A stretch of DNA of 64,000 nt from Peromyscus leucopus (Eukaryota > Chordata > Mammalia > Rodentia > Cricetidae). Positions 60,056 to 64,000 of the stretch are shown one piece after another. Position 1 is the stretch's first letter; every line of letters begins with the position of its first letter. The notes beneath the pieces are model-generated. The model saw only the letters and a program-made list of their open reading frames with translations. It did not search any database and was not told where the DNA came from. A program made the translations under genes and the position numbers. The stretch is taken from the NCBI RefSeq assembly GCF_004664715.2, contig NC_051079.1:57075660-57139659 (forward strand), in the 5' to 3' direction.

Positions 60056-62539
60056 TTTTCTGATTTTCTGTGGAATACAGTGTGCACTATAAATTTAATA
60101 TGAGCTATTATTTTTTGAAATGTCTAAAAATTTTTTTTAAAAGAAATGACTTGGTGAATGACAATCTCAATAATTTGTATTTCTCTGTTACGTGGCAACC
60201 ATTCAAGCCGCTGGTTATCTCTGCCATCCCATCTTTCTAATTTTTTTCCCCAAGTCTTGTTTTGCTGAAATTAAATCCAAGACAGAAATTAAAGTAAGCT
60301 GTAACAGTGCCTTTCTGGACCTTCAGGGATCAGAGATAAAGGCTGTCCAAGGTCTGACCTTCAGTTGTAAGCTTTGAAGTTCAAAAGTGGACAGGTGGAA
60401 TTACTGTGTTCTTCATTGCCCTTTGGTGCAAGATATATTCTAGGTTGCCGAGTAAGTGCGAACAGCAGCAAAATTATGGCCCCCTCCTGCTACTAAGTAA
60501 GTCAGCAATGGCCCTTCTGTGGTCAAAATGGCAAATTCAGCAGCAGCTATTCGATAGGGATTTGCAAAAACTTCCCCATGGCTGTTAAGAATCTTGTTCA
60601 GCAGTGTCTTTGAAAACCTAATTCTGTGCAGAATTAGCCATGTAGATATGTCCTCGGCTGTGACCAAGTGTTTAAAACACATCTACTTTGTACTTTCTCT
60701 CCATGTCTGGTTTGTACCTACTGCTACAAAATCTATTAGGTACCTCTACCGATGTCCAGCATTTATAAGTTTCGTAGCTGTGCTGAATTTTATTTCCATT
60801 TTAAAATAACAAATCCCCGCCTTGATGGAGTCAGCTCCCCATACAAAGCCACTATACATCACTGGGGCTGTGGTGGAAGAATGGAGTCGCAGCTGTGTGA
60901 GTGCGAGAATACCCAAACATGAATTAGACTCACACGCATTTGGCAAAAGTTCAGAAAAGGAGCTTAATCTGGTTTCATCTGAGACTGCTTTTCTCTGTTC
61001 TGCAGCGCCCCCGCCCCCCAAGATGTTGTGTCTGACATCAGATCACAACGTAATGGTAATGACGCAAAAGAAGAGGAAGCCTGGAAGACAAGGGGCCCAT
61101 TTTCCCCCTTGGAGGTCTCCTGACCCCCACTTCTCTCTTTGCTTTCCCAGGACCCACCCCTGAAATTCAAGGCCGTTCACCTATTAGATAAATTAATCAT
61201 ATGCCCCAAAGCAGTGCGCATAGCTCTCTGATCTCACTCATATCTATAATTAAGGGTAAATATAATCTTCCTTTTTCGAGATGAACCACCCACCCATTAC
61301 ATTTAAAGTGCTGACTGAAATGAAATAATAGTTCAGAGCAAGATGATTTTAGTTTAACAAGAAAAAAAAAGTTGATAATTTAAGCTTCGAGCAGTTACTT
61401 CTATTTTTGATTACCATTCACTTATAAATCTAATTTGAGATATAAGCCGCTTCTCTGTTTCCCAAGTTTAATTCATGGTTTACATCCTTGGTTGTATAAG
61501 CCAAGCTTAGTAGTTGATGAAGGAGCGAAGGTACTCACTCAGCCCCGAATGGAATAAGGGCAGGGCTTAGATGACGTTAGAAGTCTTCATGTTCAGACCT
61601 GCTAGGAAACAAACAATGGTGTGATTGCCTTGACCTTCTCAGAATCTTGATTTCGGTGTCTGAATGGCTATGTCAGGCATGGTTCTGTGCTGGGGAGTGG
61701 GCCCGCAGGAAGTGAGTGACTCTCCACTCATTGGAGCTTACTTAGTGAACAAAGTTGGTCCCTTTTCTTCTTTGGTGGTTGTGTTTTAAGGCTTGGAATT
61801 GTTTGCCTTTGGATGAGAAGCAGGGGAAGGGCTTGTCTCATCTCATCTGGACAGTTAAACTGATTCACAAGCATGGCTTTAAGATTTACAGGTTACATGT
61901 GGTAAATACCACATCTTGCTTCCCATGTTTCCTGGTTGACCTGGTTGCTGTGGAGCCAGAATAACCACGGAACACAAGCTTGCACAATGTAAAAAACAAA
62001 AACCAAAACAACAAAATACAGGACCCTTAAACTTTCTGATCCTATTTAAGACAAGGATGTATTTGCCCATTTTGAAAGTAGACTTGGCTTTTAAACTTAA
62101 CATCCATGAAATATAAATTTGTTTTCAAAGCTATACATACTTGGAGGTAATTTTATCAACAGATGAATGCCTTATCTTTTATGTGTACTGTTTATTTAAT
62201 TTGCCTTAATCAAATGCCATTGACTTTTAAACATTCATGTACCCAAGTGTTTCAGCAGTGGAAATTATTTTTAATCTTTCTCATTACTACAGAGGGTGAG
62301 GCGTGTGACATAAAGACCAAACAATAGTAAATAGTCATTGTTCATTTTACCAGTAGACCCTACAATAAGAGCGCATATATTTTTATCTTCATTTTCCCTG
62401 TAGGGGTGATTAGTGCCCCTTTAAATTTGAGGAAATGTTTATTTTTGTTTCTTAAGAAGAATGATGCCATTGTCTAAGTGGAAAAAAAAAGGGGTGGGTG
62501 GGGGGGTCAAACAAGTCTAAAAGAAAGAAGCAGGAATGC

Positions 62540-62543
<4 letters not shown>
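60056..62543. other. SINE-free intron
   Basis: No rodent repeat recognised over 2.5 kb. It has several homeodomain-like TAATTA and AATTAG sites. Possible conserved noncoding sequence, but conservation cannot be judged from one genome. Confidence 0.45.
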
Positions 62544-62570
<27 letters not shown>

Positions 62571-62571
62571 T
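62544..62571. repeat. poly(T) tract
   Basis: 28 consecutive T followed by ggtgggtgag. No SINE body is visible, so its origin is unclear. Confidence 0.95.
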
Positions 62572-63074
62572 GGTGGGTGAGCGATTGTCAGGAGTCTCCA
62601 TTTGGAAGTGCTCCCTGGCGTTGCTGCTGTCATTCCACATAGTTCATGTGGCTTTGTAGAGGACTTGACTGCTGATTTGCTTGTGCCTGGCCCACAGGAA
62701 GGTTGTCTTTGAAATCAACAACAAGCAGGTCAGGCCTAGCCAGTTAGCTGTGCTATCATCTCTTTGCACAGTTCTATTGTGAATGCTTCTAAAACCCAGG
62801 GCAGCGAGCTTGTTTGTTTTCAGTGGCCCTACTGCATAGATTTCCTTCTCTGGGAGTGAAGTCTTTGCTACCAGGACCAATAGGAGTCAACCAATGGCTA
62901 GGCCCATTGGAAAGAGAAGTGAATATTTCAGAATATTTGTTCAACCCTTGCTGGAGGATTTTATATATTTTTGGAAAAAAAGGATAAAAGGAAAAATAAG
63001 AATAATGGCTTCCAATACAATGTCTGTGTTATTGGCAGATACCAAACTAGTCTTATTCCATGGGTCATGAATGC
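62572..63074. other. Intron, nothing specific recognised
   Basis: No gene or repeat family identified. Confidence 0.45.
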
Positions 63075-63130
63075 TGTCGCTTAATGGTAGACCATTTGCC
63101 TAGAACGCAAGAGGCTCAGCACACTGTAGA
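63075..63130 (+). mobile_element. Possible ID-like SINE fragment
   Basis: cttaatggtagaccatttgc, then ctagaacgcaagaggctcag resembles the tRNA-derived ID core (ctcagtggtagagc...ttgcctagcaagcgcaagg). Short and diverged. Confidence 0.5.
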
Positions 63131-63749
63131 ACAGGAAAAACAACAATACTATATTATTATTTTCAAACTCTTTTCCCAATAAAATGAAGACTCAGTGGTA
63201 GATTTACCAACTTATGGAGAGACAATAACTTCATTGTAACACCTTTATCAATGAAGATATCAAAAAAATATTCTTGGAATAAGAGTTAAATAGAGACTTG
63301 ACAATAAGAAATTGCTAAGAGTGAAATTCCAGGTAGAAATTCTAATTTTTGAATGCCTAAGATGATAAAAATAAATGCTTGATGTCATACCCCTAAATTC
63401 CCTAATTTGTAGAAACATTGGTTGTAATGTGCTTGATGCTTTAGATTGCCGTTATTATACTTTCCTGTCTTCTTAAAGTTCTAGAAATGCAGTAGTTGAG
63501 TGTGCTGATCTTAGATTTTTTTATCTGTCAAATGATCCAATTTTCATCCTTTGTGGATGAAACTAAGATGTTAGCAGTGAGCTAATTGTTCAGTAATATC
63601 TTTTCACTCTTAGAATCTCTTCTTCAGGTTTTTTTTTTAAGTAATGTTCATCATGTATCCCTTGAAAGAGTCGTGAGCTGGAAGCAGGGAAAACAGGCAT
63701 GCCAGTGGCTGATTAGCCTGTGATATATTGTTCACCAATAGGCACAGAA
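63131..63749. other. AT-rich intron, nothing specific recognised
   Basis: No gene or repeat family identified. Confidence 0.45.
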
Positions 63750-63780
63750 CCCCCCCCCCCCACCACCACCACCATCACCA
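63750..63780. repeat. poly(C)-(ACC)n tract
   Basis: Twelve C, then ACC units with one ATC. Low-complexity sequence with a G-rich minus strand. Confidence 0.94.
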
Positions 63781-64000
63781 GCTCTCTCTATGATATTTAG
63801 CTATATTGTGGTGGTGAGGAGAGCTTCGAATTTTTGATTTTCCAGCTTATGGGTCATATTTGACCAACTGCTTTCACTGGAAGACATGCCACTTTGTTGA
63901 GCTATTTAGGAATCAAAAAGGCTGTCTTAATTTAAAACAAGGACCCTTTGTTTTAGGTGGTGACTGCCTTGTGAAATTTTTCAGTTCTCAGCGGGTTAAC

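Larger units (their letters stand above)
18479..64000 (+). other. Tcf4: Downstream Tcf4 intron (5' part)
   Basis: No further Tcf4 exon was recognised after the donor: I looked for the QSLLGGDMDMG exon and for the alternative start exon beginning MYCAYTIPG. The intron is therefore at least 45.5 kb, in line with the very long introns known for TCF4. Short alternative first exons without a recognisable peptide could have been missed. SINE density rises sharply after 25 kb. Confidence 0.8.

Noticed and set aside
61006..61055. Exon-like segment after ttctgcag.
   Set aside because: Good acceptor, but the donor (atg|gtaatg) is weak, and the peptide is unrecognised.
1..64000. CRISPR arrays, bacterial operons, riboswitches or prokaryotic mobile elements.
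   Set aside because: The sequence is a mammalian intron; repeats are SINEs and microsatellites, and there are no spaced direct repeats of CRISPR type.

Overview
The window is a piece of a rodent nuclear genome and lies inside one gene. The only coding sequence I can defend is a 62-base internal exon at 18417-18478 on the + strand. It has a strong splice acceptor and a textbook donor, and it encodes a TCF4-specific peptide (KAERGSYSSYGRE, then NVQGCHQ). TCF4 (also ITF2, E2-2, SEF2) is a class I bHLH E-protein. The window therefore reads as about 18.4 kb of upstream Tcf4 intron, the exon, and about 45.5 kb of downstream intron, all with the gene on the + strand. I looked for the neighbouring Tcf4 exons (the YGDGTPYDHM segment before, the QSLLGGDMDMG segment after) and for other protein-coding genes and found none. 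The many open frames of 60-170 codons are chance frames, frames through microsatellites or frames through SINEs.

The repeats place the organism. B1, B2/B3, B4-type composite SINEs and a URR1 hAT element are rodent repeats. The younger B1 copies, best seen at 58464-58637, carry a middle segment (tagctttgcgcctttcctgg) that I associate with Cricetidae (hamsters, voles, deer mice) rather than house mouse or rat. Ancient mammalian MIR and L2-like pieces are also present.

Layout. 1-9.7 kb: almost SINE-free intron with microsatellites and one CTCF-like site (6442-6459). 9.7-10.8 kb: a B4-type composite, a CA tract and two B2-class SINEs. 10.8-25 kb: a 14 kb SINE-poor block that surrounds the exon and holds a MIR, G-rich runs and several CpG-enriched patches. 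25-36.4 kb: SINE cluster with a URR1 carrying a nested B2, and a B1 pair. 36.6-37.0 kb: a second, better CTCF-like site next to a CpG-enriched patch. 38.4-50.4 kb: two MaLR-like LTRs and more SINEs. 52-60 kb: a truncated 5S rRNA pseudogene, intact B2 and B3 copies with target-site duplications, composite SINEs, a solo LTR with TG...CA ends and a 6-bp duplication, and B1 copies. 60-64 kb: repeat-poor intron.

Nothing here looks like an undescribed gene system. The items most worth a check are the CTCF-like sites, a possible cryptic exon at 919-952, the strong antisense bias of SINEs before about 48 kb, and the CpG-enriched, SINE-free block around the exon.
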